In this document: positions 63,985-64,000 of the stretch, one piece after another
How positions within the stretch are numbered: the first letter of the stretch is position 1
Layout: every line of letters begins with the position of its first letter
Origin: Aquila chrysaetos chrysaetos
Taxonomy: Eukaryota > Chordata > Aves > Accipitriformes > Accipitridae
DNA length: 64,000 bases
NCBI RefSeq assembly: GCF_900496995.4
Contig: NC_044018.1
Coordinates: 6,844,501 to 6,908,500 of the forward strand
Direction: 5' to 3'
Made by a program: the position numbers and the translations under genes
The notes under the pieces: generated by a model
Seen by the model: the letters and a program-made list of their open reading frames with translations, nothing else
The model's database searches: none
Told to the model about the DNA's origin: nothing

Positions 63985-64000
63985 AGAATCATATAATGGC
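63985..64000 (-). mobile_element. Possible edge of a minus-strand CR1 at the window end
   Basis: The last bases AGAATCATATAATGGC resemble the reverse complement of a CR1 3' terminus (compare AGAATCATAGAATGG). The rest would lie outside the window, so the call rests on 16 bases only. Confidence 0.4.

Larger units (their letters stand above)
62803..64000 (+). other. CD2AP: CD2AP intron 9, 5' part (runs off the window)
   Basis: It starts with a perfect GTAAGT donor. No Lys/Pro-rich exon is found before the window end. It contains a short-loop G-run motif (63733-63751), and the last 16 bases look like the edge of a minus-strand CR1. Confidence 0.85.

Noticed and set aside
1..64000. CRISPR arrays, operons, phage or integron structures, tRNA/rRNA genes
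   Set aside because: None is present by eye. The window is a vertebrate intron-rich locus, and its tandem repeats are simple repeats or small duplications.

Overview
The window looks like nuclear DNA from a bird. It has a CpG-island promoter, very long introns with consensus GT/AG borders, and interspersed repeats that are fragments of the CR1 LINE family, including 3' ends that finish in the octamer type ATTCTRTG. The sequence does not identify the species. No prokaryotic or viral gene organisation is visible.

The window holds one protein-coding gene, on the + strand: the 5' half of CD2AP (CD2-associated protein, the SH3 adaptor of the CD2AP/CIN85 family). Nine coding exons can be placed to the base: 1710-1713, 25491-25651, 41441-41594, 45313-45413, 49702-49822, 52359-52543, 56206-56314, 60338-60429 and 62698-62802. 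All junction phases agree. Together they give 1,032 coding bases, or 344 residues. These cover all three N-terminal SH3 domains and the linkers between them. The proline-rich region, capping-protein-binding motif and C-terminal coiled coil expected of this family are not in the window, so the gene runs off the right edge.

Layout: 1-780 is intergenic sequence without a recognisable gene. About 780-2160 is a GC-rich CpG island with a perfect CRE, clustered GC boxes, a five-run G-quadruplex motif and a seven-codon upstream ORF. From 1714 to 25490 is a 23.8 kb first intron with several CR1 pieces. From 25652 to 41440 is a 15.8 kb second intron with an imperfect inverted repeat and a decayed CR1 reverse-transcriptase fragment. 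From 41441 to 62802 the exons are closer together (introns of 2.3-4.3 kb), and intron 6 carries a + strand CR1 3' end. From 62803 to 64000 is the start of intron 9, possibly ending in the first bases of another CR1.

I found no previously undescribed biological system. The observations most worth a second look are the matching intron phases and internal splice positions of SH3-2 and SH3-3, the 5'-leader elements (G4 and uORF), a pair of similar CR1 copies in opposite orientation that bracket exons 2-6, the inverted repeat in intron 2, and the weak exon-5 donor whose read-through would give a short two-SH3 product.
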